From Cichorium intybus (lineage: Eukaryota; Streptophyta; Magnoliopsida; Asterales; Asteraceae): a DNA stretch of 64,000 nt. The notes beneath the pieces are model-generated. The model made no database searches. It saw nothing but the letters and a program-made list of their open reading frames with translations, and was not told where the DNA came from. Position numbers and translations under genes: made by a program. Below are positions 31,051 to 43,719 of the stretch, piece by piece (the stretch's first letter is position 1; the number at the start of each line of letters is the position of its first letter). Location: NCBI GenBank assembly GCA_023525715.1, contig CM042017.1, positions 79,477,357 through 79,541,356 on the forward strand, read 5' to 3'.

Positions 31051-33792
31051 TGTCACACCCTCAAACCGTATTGGCGGAATAGTTTAAGGGTGGATGACTT
31101 CATGAACAATATCATAACAAAGTTGCACAATAGTGAAAACCAAGCAAACAACCATCATTACATAATTGCAAATGTTACATAGTTTAACTGTATCATGTTT
31201 CAAATACAATTATAATGATATCAAAATAGGCAAAAATGACGTCGTAACGTCCTTTCTTGTAGCGCTTGATTTACCAAATCAGTTTCCTGAGAATACAAGT
31301 AGTTGAAAAAGTGTCAACAATTAAGTTGGTGAGTTCATAAGATTTTTGTATAAGAAACGTCCTTTGTTTGTAAACGATAGTGTTGAAAACCAAGAAAATC
31401 CAATATTTTCTTATAAAATGTTCCAAGTCTTTAAATCCCAAAGACTAAAATGTAATATGTAAACTGTAGTGTACTTTCTTTGAAATGTGTGTATCCACGT
31501 AAACAATTTATAAAAATATTAAGTTGATTATTTTCCCATGTGAGATACCATATAACCATACTGTGACTAGTTGGCCTGCTGCGACGTTCTTCAGGCGTCG
31601 GAACTGTTAGACATTTGGACACCTCAGACCTGCCGGTCAAGCTGTAGCTAGCAGCTCAGGTGCGGGGTTGTCAAGCCCCGTATAGATCTATACTCAAATA
31701 TCGCGCTCTCTTACCGAGACTCTGGTTATATAAATGTTCAGGACTTATAGTAGGTACTTAGAAAAGTACTTTGAAGATTCATCTCACAAAAATGTATGTA
31801 TTCCAATCAACTTGTTTACGTACGATTTGTATATAAAAACTCTTGTAATCGTCCATTATCATTTTTCCCATGATAATATATTATAGTAAAATAATTATAT
31901 ATTTTTATATAATTATTTTTGTCATGTTTAAATGTCATAGTAACCTTTTGTTCATAAACTATTCCAACAATAGTCTATTTTTAGTAATTGCGTCGTAATA
32001 ACCTTATTTTTGTGAATAATAGCGAAATAACTTGTTCAAAGATTATAAATATTATCTTTTGAGATATTTCACACAAAAATAATATAATAACTTGATTATA
32101 ACCATTTTTGTTAGAAAATAGTGTCTTTATTTATAAAAACGTAGTTTTTACTAGTTTTCGTTTTTATAACGTTTTTATTCAAGATCTAGCATCTTTATAC
32201 ACTTTATTTGTAGTTTAGTAACTTTTACACAACTTAGTATGTCAAAGTGTTCATAATACATGGATCTACTCATATTTCATGCCAAAATCATATTTATAAC
32301 ATTTTTGTTCAAGATCTAACATTTTTACACACTTATATTATAGTCTAGTAACTTTTATACAAGCATATCATGTATTATAGTGAATATCTCACAAGGATCT
32401 ATCCATATATCATATCAAAGGTATTTTTATCCAAATACCAACTTTATAAACTTGTGAAATCAACATATATATCATTTAAACATATATAAACTTGAATAAA
32501 CAACATATATAGTTAAAGAACTTGTATTCTCCCCCAAAAAGGTTTGAAAAGATGAAAATGTGGGGTATGAACTCACCCTTGTAGCGTGCTTGGCTTAAAA
32601 ACTAAGTATTTCTTGAAAGATCGGTGGTAGGATTGAAGATCCAAGCCTTGGAGCTCGGAGAACCCTTGGACAAAACTATTACCCAATGGTTTTATGTAAA
32701 TATTAGTGTGTGTAAATGGAATCAAAAGTTGTATAATAATGTTTAAAATCATTGGATGAAAGTATCTTACTAAAAATGATGTGATTTACCCTTGGAATGG
32801 TGGAAGATGGTGGTGGTTTGTGGTGGATGAAGTTTTGAAAGGGGTGGTGGTGGTGAAATGTTTGGGCCGAGAGAAAGAAAAGAGATGAGAGAAAGGGTGT
32901 TGGTGTTAGATTAAATGAGAGTAATGTGGGTTTAAAAATCATTTTAGTTAGTTTTGAATTAGGTTATTTAATTATATGTTTTGACTTTCATTTCTAGACT
33001 TTCAAATCATGTGTAAGGTCTTGAGAGTTGTAGCTTTGTATGGGGAGACCCATTTTCAGCCGATGGGTTAGGAGGGGGGGGGGGGGGGGTAGGGTGGGTA
33101 GTTTTAAATAAAATGGTAATATACTTATATAAAATGTATGATTTTTATAAATAGTAAGACGTTTTAGTGAATTTTTATGCGTTTTTGACGAAACGAAGTT
33201 CTAAATAATTATTTTGTATAAAAACATAGTCAAACATTTATTTTGGTTGAATCATAACTCGTTGGGTGTCGGAATACGCGTTTAAGCGCGGTATTCTTCC
33301 GTTTTCGCGATTTTCGGCATTTTACCGGAAATTGCATTTAGCTTTGACATTAAATATTAGATGTTATTACGTTACTTATCATATGAATTGTTATTTCATA
33401 TTTGATGTTTAAGGCACCTCATTTTGTATTTTGAGTCCAAACCCTGTGTACATTTATCCGTTCACAGCGATTTAATGGTTGTAACTTCCTCATACGAACT
33501 CCGTTTTCGACGTTCTATATATCCACAGTTTCGTATTTATGAGTGGATCGTTTTATGAATATTATTATTCTCAAAATAATAATTGTACGATTATCGAATT
33601 TCTACGCTACAGTAGTCTGCTGTCCGTATTTTCGATTTTTAACCGATAATTGTTTTGATTTAGCATACGTAATACTATAATATTAATAATTCATCGCAAA
33701 AGTTAAGGAAAATAACTTTTCAACATATAAATTAACGTACGCGTTGTTTGATTACAGTTGACTTTTGTTGACCAAAATTTACAATTGTCACA
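31051..33792 (-). repeat. 5' LTR of the Tekay element
   Basis: 2742 bp, nearly identical to 21964-24702. On the minus strand it holds a donor-like AAGGGTGAGTTC at 32580-32569, a hairpin cluster at about 31690-31575 (e.g. CGGGG/CCCCG, AGCTG/CAGCT, CGACG/CGTCG), a box GAACTCACCAACTTAATTG at 31335-31317 and an acceptor-like TATTCTCAG ending at 31287. Confidence 0.95.
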
Positions 33793-33797
33793 CAAGC

Positions 33798-35124
33798 CTA
33801 TGTGATTCTAGTTATGCACCACTAAAGACATTCCTACTTAAGTCGCCAACATCAATCCTAACAGTCCAACCACATATATAAGCTAATAACATACATTACC
33901 TTCCTATTAGTAGGTATAACTAAATCACATTCTTCTATGAGCATAACATTCCACATATTAGTTCATATAGTAATCCACATAAAATTTGTATGCTTTTACT
34001 AAATCATTCAAGTTGCTGGCATCTCGGTCATACATTATAAGGTTTCACCATAACACATTCAACATATATTTCAACTTTAGCATTCATCATCATAAAATAA
34101 AACATTAGTACATAACATTATTACATGCGAACTTTGTTGGGGTCGGAGGCAACAGATTGACACCAACAAACACAACTTCGTCAACAAATTTTAAGTTGTT
34201 ATTTAGTAATAGATAATGTCATGATTAGCAACTTATTTATATTTTCATAATATATAAAACGTACTTGATACATATCTATTTGAGATTGGTCCTGGTCCTG
34301 ATATTTTTCCCTTCAAATAGTATTCATGATTGGTTCATCTTATATGTTATATGTGCGACATAAATTAATCGTTCTTCAGTACTAAAATATTGTCTCCGAT
34401 AGATGTCCTGCCAAATATAAGATGTCGCATGTCAGCAAGATACTGATAGTCAGTCACTAATGAGTTTCCCTTCAAAGTCAGAATTGGCGTTAGTCTATCA
34501 AAAAACCGAAATTCGGTCTCTAATAAGGTTACATAGACAATCAAAATTGTTGTTATTTTATCTTATACTGAAATTTAGTGTCTAATATGTTTCTTTTAAA
34601 AAATAAGTATCTGATTCAAGGTATATGATATATGGTATTTATGACTAAATAATTTGTCTTAAAGACTAAAATCAAGTCCTTAGTAAGTTTTCTAAAAAAA
34701 TCAACATTATCACATGTTTATTGGGGACTGAAATCCAGTCCCTAATTATTTTTCATCCAAAGTCAAAATTGGACTAGTCTATTGAGATGAAACTTTAGGC
34801 CCTAATAAGTTTCCTTCCAAATAGTATTCATGAATAATACATTAGTATTTGATATACGGTGTCTATGAGTAACTAATAAGTCCCTAATACTAATTTTCAG
34901 TCTGTTATAAGTGTTCATTCAAATGTAAAATAATGCATGTCTATTAGAGACTGAAATCGAGTCTTTAGAAAGTTTCCCTCAAAATACCAAATTGGTGCAA
35001 CTTTATCAAAGACAAAAATTCAGTCCCTAATAAGATGCTTAAAAAATCAAAATTGGCTCAGCTCTATCACGGACTAAAATTTAGTCCCTAATAAGTTTCC
35101 CTCCAAAGTCATAATTGGCGCTAG
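33798..35124 (-). repeat. CACTA-like subterminal repeat region, left part
   Basis: From about 34380 it is built from diverged 80-90 bp units of the type GACTGAAATTCAGTCCCTAATAAG...TTTCCCTCCAAAGTCAAAATTGG. The palindromic ACTGAAATTCAGT core fits CACTA (En/Spm) subterminal arrays. The part before 34380 shows nothing recognisable. The array resumes after the solo LTR at 37616. Confidence 0.55.
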
Positions 35125-36554
35125 TGTAACGCCAAGATACTCTTTTTATAAATATAATAAAAAGGGTAAAATGGTCATTTTACCTTGGAAGGGTAAATTG
35201 ATCTTTTGGACAAAAAAAAGTATTTAGTTTGAAATAATATTTTGAGTTTTGGACTTAAAATGTTATAAAAAACTGATTTTTGGCCGTTTTACCATAAAAG
35301 GGTATTTTGGTCATTTGACCATGTAAAGGACCAAATATGAAAAATATTGTTGGTTGTGGCAAATTTATAAAGAATGGAAGTTTTATTGTAATAAAACTTG
35401 ATTATTGTGGTCAAAGTTCAAGAAATGGAACTTAGGGACCAAAATTGTAAATTTTGGAGGTATAAATAGTTGGAAATTTCTCCCCATATGTGCAGATTTT
35501 GGGCAGCAACGGGAGAGAGTTTTCTCTTTACAAATTCTGTAAGAATTGAAGAATCCTTGAAGGTTTAAGTTGCATTTCGAATCATAGCTTTGGAATTGAA
35601 GAAATTGAAGCTTGAAAGGTTAGTTCTTCAAGTTCTAGCTTGTTAGTCCTTGATGAAATTGATAGGAACTGAAAACTGCATTTTCAGTTAGGAATTTGTG
35701 GTTAAAATGGTTTAATGCTTCCATTAAGTCATGCTAATAAGGACTTAACTCAAGAAAATGGAAGTAGATTGCTATTTATGATGAATTTGAAGTTTTGGGG
35801 TTGTTAGAACTAAGAACCCTAATTCTTCATTTTGATTGATTTAGTTGTTTTGAATGGTTGAAAACCTTGTTAAAGTATAAGGTTTTAGCCTAGAAACAAA
35901 CCCCAAACGATTAAGGACTGGATTAAGGACTTAATGGGCAAAAACTGCGTGCTACAGTGCACAAATCGCGGCTGGACAGGAGACCTGTGCAGGCGCCAGG
36001 CGCGGTGCACCCAAGCCCCAGGCGGGGTGCGCCCAGGCGCAGTGCGCCTCCGAGCAGGGGCAGGCAGGGGATCAAAAATGCTAACTTTCGTTTGGCTTGT
36101 CCGTTTTAGCTCAAACTTGAACCGTAGACTCGTTATGGTCTGAAAAGTTTGGGAAAATTTTTATATAGAGTTTTCGACCCCTCGGGAGCACTGTAGATCG
36201 ATTCGAATGCATCGGTGAATAGTAAAATTCATAAAAAGTTAGTAAACGGAAAGTTTATTAACTAGGCATTGTTTGTAATGATATTGTATTGAACTCTAGT
36301 GTATTAGAGTCAATTGGAATGGTTATTAACCTATTATCATTTGTTATATAAATGAGTATATAGGTATGGGACAAAATGGTTGTGGTGCACGCAAAGACAA
36401 GAAACAACCGAAATTGAAACGCAGCTAGTATCCAGGTGAGTAATCTCACTGATATCATATATGATATATGATGATTGAATTGTTACAGGTTGAACTGATT
36501 GTGGGACGAAATTGATGGTTCAAAGATACATTTGAAGAGACAATACCAGATAAG

Positions 36555-36720
36555 CCGTGAGTCTATAATAGACAAGAACGGAGCTGTGAGTCAAACCTAT
36601 ATAGACAAGACCGGATAAGCCGTGAGTCATTGCGATGACAAGAACGGAGCCGTGAGTCTAGGCAACAGCGGGCTAACCCGTGAGCCAAGGCAACAGCGGG
36701 CTAACCCGTGAGCCAAAATT
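36555..36720 (+). repeat. First hairpin array of LTR C (GTGAGTC/GTGAGCC units)
   Basis: Repeated short inverted motifs followed by GTGAG: CGG-ATAAG-CCG, CGG-AG-CCG and two copies of ACGGG/CCCGT-type CGGG-CTAA-CCCG. Units are separated by GACAAGA or CAACAG. Confidence 0.65.
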
Positions 36721-36748
36721 AATTCTGGATGCTATATCCAATTGGTGC

Positions 36749-37115
36749 GGCCTTCGGGCTATGATTCTGGTGCGGCCTTCGGGCTATGATTCTGGTGCGG
36801 CCTTCGGGCTATGATTCTGGTGCGGCCTTCGGGCTATGATTCTGGTGCGGCCTTCGGGCTATGATTTCGGTGCGGCCTTCGGGCTATGATTCCGGTGCGG
36901 CCTTCGGGCTATGATATTTGGTGCGGCCTTTTGGCTATGATTTTGTTACAGGTACATGGTGCGGTCTTTTGGCTATGATATCGGGTTATTAAACCCAGCT
37001 GGTGCGGCCTGCGGGCTATGATTTATATATTGATAATGTTTTGGTGCAGCTTATATAGCTATGACACAGAGTGCGGCTTAAATAGCCAGGATATATTGTG
37101 CAGTCCGATGTGACT
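36749..37115 (+). repeat. Main hairpin array of LTR C (13 units, UUCG tetraloops)
   Basis: The first seven units recur at exactly 25 nt, each with GGCC-TTCG-GGCT, a 4-bp stem closed by a C(UUCG)G tetraloop. Later units diverge but keep the stem: loops TTTT and TGCG, then AGCT/AGCT (37048), GGCT/AGCC (37075) and AGTC/GACT (37102). Flanks GGTGC and ATGAT are conserved in most units. Confidence 0.85.
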
Positions 37116-37615
37116 AAGAAATATGGGACAGAAATGGTTGTATATGATTATATGTGCAAATAACTGACGTGGCTTGATAATTGCAGGTTATCATGTTATA
37201 GTCTGTAAGGCTATAATTTAGGATGTGAAATTCTAAGAGATATTTGGTCAGCCAGTAAGGCTAGGAGTTTGGTTTTGATATCCAAACAGTTATATGAATG
37301 TATTTCTAATACTTGTTATTTGCAGATACGATTATTCACTGAGCTTTATAGCTCACGATATTTGTTACTGTCCCTGCAGGTTAGTATGATACTGATAGGG
37401 GACAAGATAAAGTCCGTGACTCAAGGAGGGGACTTGTAGATGCTGTCAGTAGCAGCCCGGCTTATAAGGAGGTTACTATATTTATATACTCCTTGATACG
37501 CTTGTACCCGTTTTTATTAAAATATACCCCTTTGTTATGGTTTTATGTATTGAAACCTGTGTTTAAATGAAAAAATTTTTTAAGGGGTGTTTTGTTTTAA
37601 AAGCCGAGTGTTACA

Positions 37616-37859
37616 GCTAGTCTATTCGAGACTGAAATTCAGTCCCTGATGTGTTTCCCTCCAAACCTAAACTAGCCCATACATATTGGAGACTAAATTT
37701 CAACCCCAATTAGGTTTAGTCAGTCTCTATTTATTCACACATTAAAATCAGTTGTAGATAGTATCAGCGACTGATTCATCCGTCCCAAATACTTGCTATC
37801 AAGGATTGATTAATCAGTCTCTGATATTTTAGTCACAAATGCGCATTTTTCTTGTAGTG
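37616..37859 (-). repeat. CACTA-type element terminus and subterminal units
   Basis: On the minus strand the end reads CACTACAAGAAAAATGCGC from 37859, the classic CACTA terminal inverted repeat. It is followed by diverged subterminal units shared with 34380-35124. No transposase gene is visible, so the element is non-autonomous or truncated. Confidence 0.7.
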
Positions 37860-39004
37860 AAAATAGAAAGATTATTCAGTTTGGATAAGAATGGGAATTT
37901 TTTATTGCTAATCGATTTCAGGATAGTAGTTGGGCTTGGGATTAGCGAAAGAGTGTTAGAGGTGGTGCTGAGAACACTCACACTTCTTAAGTTGGAAGAG
38001 TTGCTTTACGATTTTTGAATTGAGGACCAAATAGACAAGTATACTTAGAAATTAGATAATATAGGTTTGTTTAATTGGATAATACAGGTTTGTTTACAGT
38101 TTAAATAACTCGTAAATGTATTGACGATTTGTTGCTACTGGAAGGAGTAAGGTTGACTACTTGGAATTGATTAGTTCCAATAAAAAGTAAACATATATGT
38201 TTAGAGATCGCTTATGAATCAGATTCCTACTACACATCAATTTGGTGGGTAAAAGAATTGCTATGCCACGTGTCTTGTGTCCTATTTGCATCTCTTGCAC
38301 GGAGTAGTTGAGTAACTTGTGTTGTGGCAGCTAGAACGTGGGATGGAAGCTGGTTGGGTCAATCATATTACCAAACAGGAATGAGATGGAGTACATTGTA
38401 GCCTCTTTGGATTTCCAGACTATAACAAATTATAAGAAACAGATTCTGAAAGCAATCATCTTCACAATATTATGAGTGCTTTGGAGTTACATAATTGCTA
38501 GGGTTTTCCGGAAAAGAATATGAGAAAGATGTTAACCTTGATTTCAATTTTCAGTTGGTGTACCAATAGAAATAGAAAATTCCTCATTAACCCCGAGTAT
38601 TTGATGTTGTCTATTGTTTTTTTTTCTAAACATATTGCTAGTTTTTTAAACGAAATCTTTAATTGGTCTACTATACGAGTAATCCCAATAATACATGCTC
38701 GTCAATTTGTTTATACATGTATCAATATTACACGTCTCTTCATGTTTGATGTCTCGACTATATCATACTGTTGCAAACATCATTTTATTATATGATGCAA
38801 GTACCATTATATTGTATGATACACACACTAAACATGTAAAGCAACTCATCATTTGCTGAAGTTGCATAATCGAAAAAAATTATTTGTTTAAACTTTATCA
38901 TATCTCTGAATTAAATTCATAATGGGTCCACTATCATTTTGAAGCACAAAGATAGAATAAACTTTTTTGTGGATACTAGGATGTGTCATACATACACGTT
39001 TATT
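37860..39004. other. Intergenic AT-rich DNA
   Basis: No gene supported. A 91-codon plus-strand ORF at 38520 has no recognisable motif and biased composition. Confidence 0.4.
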
Positions 39005-39925
39005 TTATGGTAAATTATAAAAATATCCTTCATATAAAAAAATAGAGAGTTTTTATATATGTTTAAATAAATATTAAAATATTATATTTATCCAACCTGG
39101 TTTATAATATCATATATATGATTCATAAGCTTTCAAAATATCATATTTCTCATATCTAATATCTAAATATCAATACCATTTATAAACTTATAAAATATGA
39201 TCATATGCCTAAAAATTTTCTTTTTAAATATTTTAAAGTATTTTTATAATAACTTTTTGTAATAAAAATAATTATAAATATAAGAAAATTCTGAAATAAC
39301 CAAATATCACTATTTCTATATTATTGGAATATTTTCAATTTTTTAATCAAACTTCTCACACAAACACGTCGTTGAAAAGTTGAAACACAAACAACACAAC
39401 CTGGGGGAAGGGAGACACCGCCATTGTCGTCGTCCATAGTTGTTGTCTATTATCCACCGTTCGTAATCGTCTTCCTTTGTACTTATTCGCCATCGATAAT
39501 CATATTCAGCACCGATTTCCATCACCAGTCATACTTATTTGCTGTCTGTCATACTTAATCGTCATCGATAATCATTTGAAGATGGATATCAGTGCTGATG
39601 ATTGTATTTTAACTTTAAGCAATATGGTTGTATGAGAAATCTGATTGAAATATTAAAAGTATTCCAACAAATAGAAGTAGGGGTATTTTAAATATTTAAT
39701 AAAGAATTTGGGCAAATATGATACTTGGAAGTTTATAAATGGTATATATGATATTTAGACATTAGGTTGGTAATACATGATATATTTTGAAAGCTTATAA
39801 AGAATCTATATGATATTTGGAAGTTAAGTAAGCAAATATGATATTTTGCTGTTTATTTAGGACATATATGAAATTCAACCTAAAAAGATTAAAATATATG
39901 AGATTATATGAAACATTTAAAAAAA
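39005..39925. repeat. Foldback element with long imperfect inverted repeats
   Basis: The arms at about 39005-39230 and 39690-39920 are inverse complements with many mismatches. Shared blocks include CATAAGCTTTCAAAATATCAT, AATATCTAAATATCA and ACCATTTATAAACTT. The centre (39350-39560) is of a different, less AT-rich composition. Fits a non-autonomous Mutator-like or foldback transposon; ends not mapped exactly. Confidence 0.6.
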
Positions 39926-42200
39926 AATTAATTGTATACTAACAGGTAATATCAAAACAACATAAGCCATAACATGCCAGTTCCTCTAGGCATCCAACTC
40001 GAAAGACGTATCGTGACAACGTTAAAAAGATGAGAATTCAAACGTGGGGCATCATGTTTAAGCGGCACCGTCTATTTTCTCTAAAGATATTCTGTTTTAT
40101 ATGCAAGTGATAAATATGAGACCCTTAATATGGGCCACCAATAAGTTTCATGTATCACATGGTTTTAAGTCGATAACGAGGTTATATGGCTAGTCTAGAA
40201 CTGTCGGTGGCCAATCATTGACTCCATCGCAGAGGTTTAGAGCGATTACAAAGATACGAGATGAAAGATTAAATGTTTTTTTTGGACTTGCAGAAAAATG
40301 ATAAAGTGGCTTTCATAAAATGAGTTTTGGAAGAATGAAACGTATTGGTGATTAATTTGTAGTAAACATTAATAATTTCCTTCAGCGCTTGATCATGTCA
40401 TCATTTCTCATCAGTTGCATATCAAAATTTCTTATAGTGACATGAAATTTTTTGTCTATTTTCTAAATAAAGATATAGTTTACTTGTTCATTCTCGTGCA
40501 CGTGGAAAAAAGCAAACAGGCTAATCAAATTTGATTTGGATTCATCACCGACATCATTCCTGATTTTAATTAAGATTTGACTACTTTCTAAGAATCATTC
40601 AGATAATCACAAACCTTATAATCAGTCAAGTTAGTAAGTTGTAAGTTACGAAATGCTAGAAAGTGGGTCCAATTAGTTAAAAGTTTTCTGAAAACGTTTA
40701 GTAGTTTTTCTGTAAAGTTGGTACTGAATTCTCTCGTCTCGCATCTTGTCATAGAATAGAAAGACAATTAATTTCCTTACTCAATCGCTCTATATTTATC
40801 GACTTAAAGCTTTGAAAAACAAGAGGGTCATTGGTCTAGTAGTACCTAAACATTAGAAAATATATTCTTCCCTCAAGGGGTGGAGGGTGTTCTAGTCTCA
40901 TACTATACATTGGTGTAATTTTGGAGTAAGATTTAATAGGTAGGTTTGTTTAACTGTTAAAAAAACATGGAATGTGATTAGTTTCATTTCAAAAAATAAT
41001 TCCTGAGTGGCTGTAAATTCTTTTTGGATGGACGACGAATAGATTCCTTTCTTTTAGTGGTTACTTGAGATGGTTAGTTTCATTTAAAAAACGTTTCAGA
41101 TTTCAAAGGACATACATTACATTGCAAATATCATTTACAATTAAAATATATTTATAGACAACGGTGTTGTTAATGTTCAATGTTAAAAATAGAAGTCAGT
41201 TGTCATTGTTTGTTAAAATTAAAAGTGTGTTGCTATTTCGTATTAAAAATAAATGTACGTTATTGATTTAGGATAAAATAAAAATAACGTAGTTGTGGTT
41301 GGTTAAAAATAAAACTATGTTGCTATCATTTCCTAAAGATAATGAAAGAACTTTGTTTAAGCTAACCGTTTAAGATATATATATATTTAACATTGTATGC
41401 CTCATTGTGTCCACAACATTAAGTACAAACAGTTCTTGGATATGATCATATACAATAACCCTTAAATTCCTTTAGATTCACAAGAGTTTTTACTTAATTA
41501 TTATCTACTTTTAATACTATAAATAAATATTGTAAAACTAATTTTATTTGAATATTTAAATTTAATATTAGTTTAAACTTCATTTTTATCAAATCTTCTG
41601 ATTTATCAAACTTCATATTCATCCATTGCATTGAACGATTGCCATATCTTGAAATAAACAAATATGGCTATGTTGATAATTTTTTTATATTTATTTGCAC
41701 TATATAAACGAATAAAATATCAACATAATTCTACATAATCAAGTAATATGCTCTTGTCCTTGAGTAATTTTCATACACTCAAATTGTGTTTCGATAACAT
41801 GTACATTGATGGTCTCTGTCACATTTCAAAGAACTATGAAAACATCAGTCGGTTCAAACCGTTTCTCGGATGCATCGATAGGGCTCTAATTAACCTTGGA
41901 ACAAATAAATAAGCAAATTTTGTAATGATAAAAGATGAAACATATAAAAATGGTAACAAATTAACACATGTTTACATATATTTTTACGTAATCAATTTCA
42001 TATGTACGTAAACTGTTACATGAAAACAAAATTATATAAATCAATTCAAGAATACTCAATTTATAAGGACCAAACTTAATAACAATTTAAAAGAATTTAA
42101 ATTAATCTCAATTTGTTGCCATCGATATTATTAAAAATATCAAATATCACCAATTTAAGTGACCTTCAATTGACTTCAACGTTATATTTTATAATAACTT
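39926..42200. other. Intergenic AT-rich DNA with a degenerate minisatellite
   Basis: No gene supported. At about 41150-41340 a ~40-bp motif (GTTGTCATTG..TTAAAAATAAAA type) is repeated about four times with strong divergence. Otherwise nothing recognised. Confidence 0.45.
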
Positions 42201-42204
42201 ACAT

Positions 42205-43677
42205 AACCATTAGGCCGTCCGGTGTGCTCGAGCTCGGGCTAGTGCGACGAGTGCGGTGAACACCGCCCCGTCCATGCGAGCCCCTCGCATTTTGACCCCG
42301 CGCGAGCCTGAGACATTGTGCGACGTTGGGTTTGAGCCGTTGGCCAACGACTATAAAAATGGCCGTTGAAATTTTAACAAAATAATAATAATAATATTTT
42401 TTAAACACACACATATATATACACATCCAACACAAATTTTTCACACTTTACATCTCAAAACATTCTCCAAACACTCTCCAAAAAAAATTCAAATGACTCC
42501 CAAACAATCATCCCAACGAAAATCAAAAACCGCGAAGAATATTTTTCTGCAATCGTCACCGGAACTCACTCCGTATATTCCGCAAATGGAGCGAGCGTTT
42601 TTTCCCCACCTCAATTCCAATACCAATCAATGCCCCCACAATTCCAATACCCGCAATCACCCTTCAACCTGTTTTCGGGACACTTACGGGGGCACCTTCC
42701 GCGGCTTTTACAGAGCCACAATCGCAACATATCGACACTTCCGATTCGAGCGACGAGGCGGTGCCGGAGACAGAACCGGAGGATTTCGAAGATTCCGAGC
42801 CCGAAGAAATCCCACTACAACGAAAAAGCCGAAAGAAACCCACCGGTCCCGGTCCCGGTCCCGGTCCCGCTCAAGCGTGGACCCAAGAAGAAGATGTTAT
42901 GCTAGCCCGTACTTGGGTTGCCGTTTTCGAGGATTGCGAAGCCGGAAACACTCAATCAAAAGCACATTTTTGGGAGACAATTCGCGTAGTATTTCACAAA
43001 AATTTGGATCGAGAATTTTATCGTTCCAAATATACGTTGACGACTAAATTTCGAGTCGCTAACGGTTACGCGAATAAATTTAACGGTTTGTTCGTTAACT
43101 TTATGGGGCAACGCGATCTGGAGAGAGCGATCAAGATATCCTCAAAAAAACTCTTGCGGTTTACCAACACGACAACAAGGGTAAACCGTTTCGACATATG
43201 GCTTTTTGGGAGGTCGTCCGCCAATATCCGAGGTGGAAAGGGGTCGACACCGATCCGGCACCGACACATGGGTCAAAACGTTCAAAAACATCCGAGACGC
43301 AATACACAACGTCCTCGGATGCACATATCGGGGCCGACATCATCAATATTCCTGATGAATTTGAAACACCGATGGGCCGTAATCGGGCAAAAGCGAAAGG
43401 AAAAGTCGCGGCGTCTTCGAGTTCGGTCAACGACAGAAAAATGGATGACGTTAACGAGAAATTTGATCAACTTTTGTCAACCATTTCAACGCACGTCAAA
43501 TCCGCCGAAGAGGAAAGATTGGCGAGAAAAACGTCGCGCGAGAACAAGGACCGGGCGCTCGACATGCTAGTCTTGATGCAACCCACCGAGCATCTCACCG
43601 GCGCCGCTCTCAAGTTGGCGTTAAAATTGAAAAATGACATCGTCAATACGGAATGTAGTTTTAGTTTTTTATTTTAG
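42205..43677 (+). pseudogene. PIF/Harbinger-type Myb/SANT-like protein gene, frameshifted
   Basis: A promoter-like TATAAAAA at 42352-42359 precedes the coding relic. The protein reads in three frames: an N-terminal QFQYPQSPFNLFSG segment (from about 42630), then acidic DTSDSSDEAVPETEPEDFEDSEPEE and the SANT-like block WTQEEDVMLARTWVAVFEDCE (42720-43120), then, after a shift near 43125, MAFWEVVRQYPRW, a Ser-rich linker and a C-terminal helical region (LTGAALKLALKLKNDIV) ending at 43675-43677. This architecture is that of plant SANT/NAM-C-like proteins related to Harbinger ORF1, which help the transposase enter the nucleus and bind DNA. Two shifts mean it is not functional as read. No DDE transposase is nearby. 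Confidence 0.65.
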
Positions 43678-43719
43678 TTTAACGTAATGTTTGTCGTTTT
43701 TTATTTTTAGTTGTAATCT

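Larger units (their letters stand above)
21964..33792 (-). mobile_element. Tekay/Del-type chromovirus, full length ('family A')
   Basis: An 11.8-kb element on the minus strand with two ~2.74-kb LTRs, an initiator Met-tRNA primer site, an extra leader ORF, gag-pro and RT-RH-IN-chromodomain. The flanks are CAATC (21959-21963) and CAAGC (33793-33797), a 5-bp duplication with one change. By eye the LTRs differ at only about a dozen positions plus the length of a poly-G run, so insertion is recent. Coding damage is limited to one nonsense codon and one frameshift. Confidence 0.95.
35125..37615 (+). repeat. Solo chromovirus-type LTR ('LTR C') with perfect target duplication
   Basis: TGTAACGCC to GAGTGTTACA, 2491 bp, flanked by GCTAG on both sides (35120-35124, 37616-37620). 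TATA box TATAAATA at 35461-35468. It contains a GC-rich GGCGC cluster (35985-36060), a donor-like CAGGTGAGTAATCTCAC (36434), two hairpin arrays (36555-36720 and 36749-37115), a box CACTGAGCTTTATAGCTCAC (37338) and CCCTGCAG ending at 37379. The internal region is lost. Confidence 0.9.

Noticed and set aside
36749..36960. Regular 25-nt spacing considered as a CRISPR-like array
   Set aside because: Plant nuclear DNA, no variable spacers, and units lie within an LTR.
38340..38440. Possible copia RNase H relic (EMEYIVAS-like reading)
   Set aside because: Only one short phrase, no supporting frame on either side.
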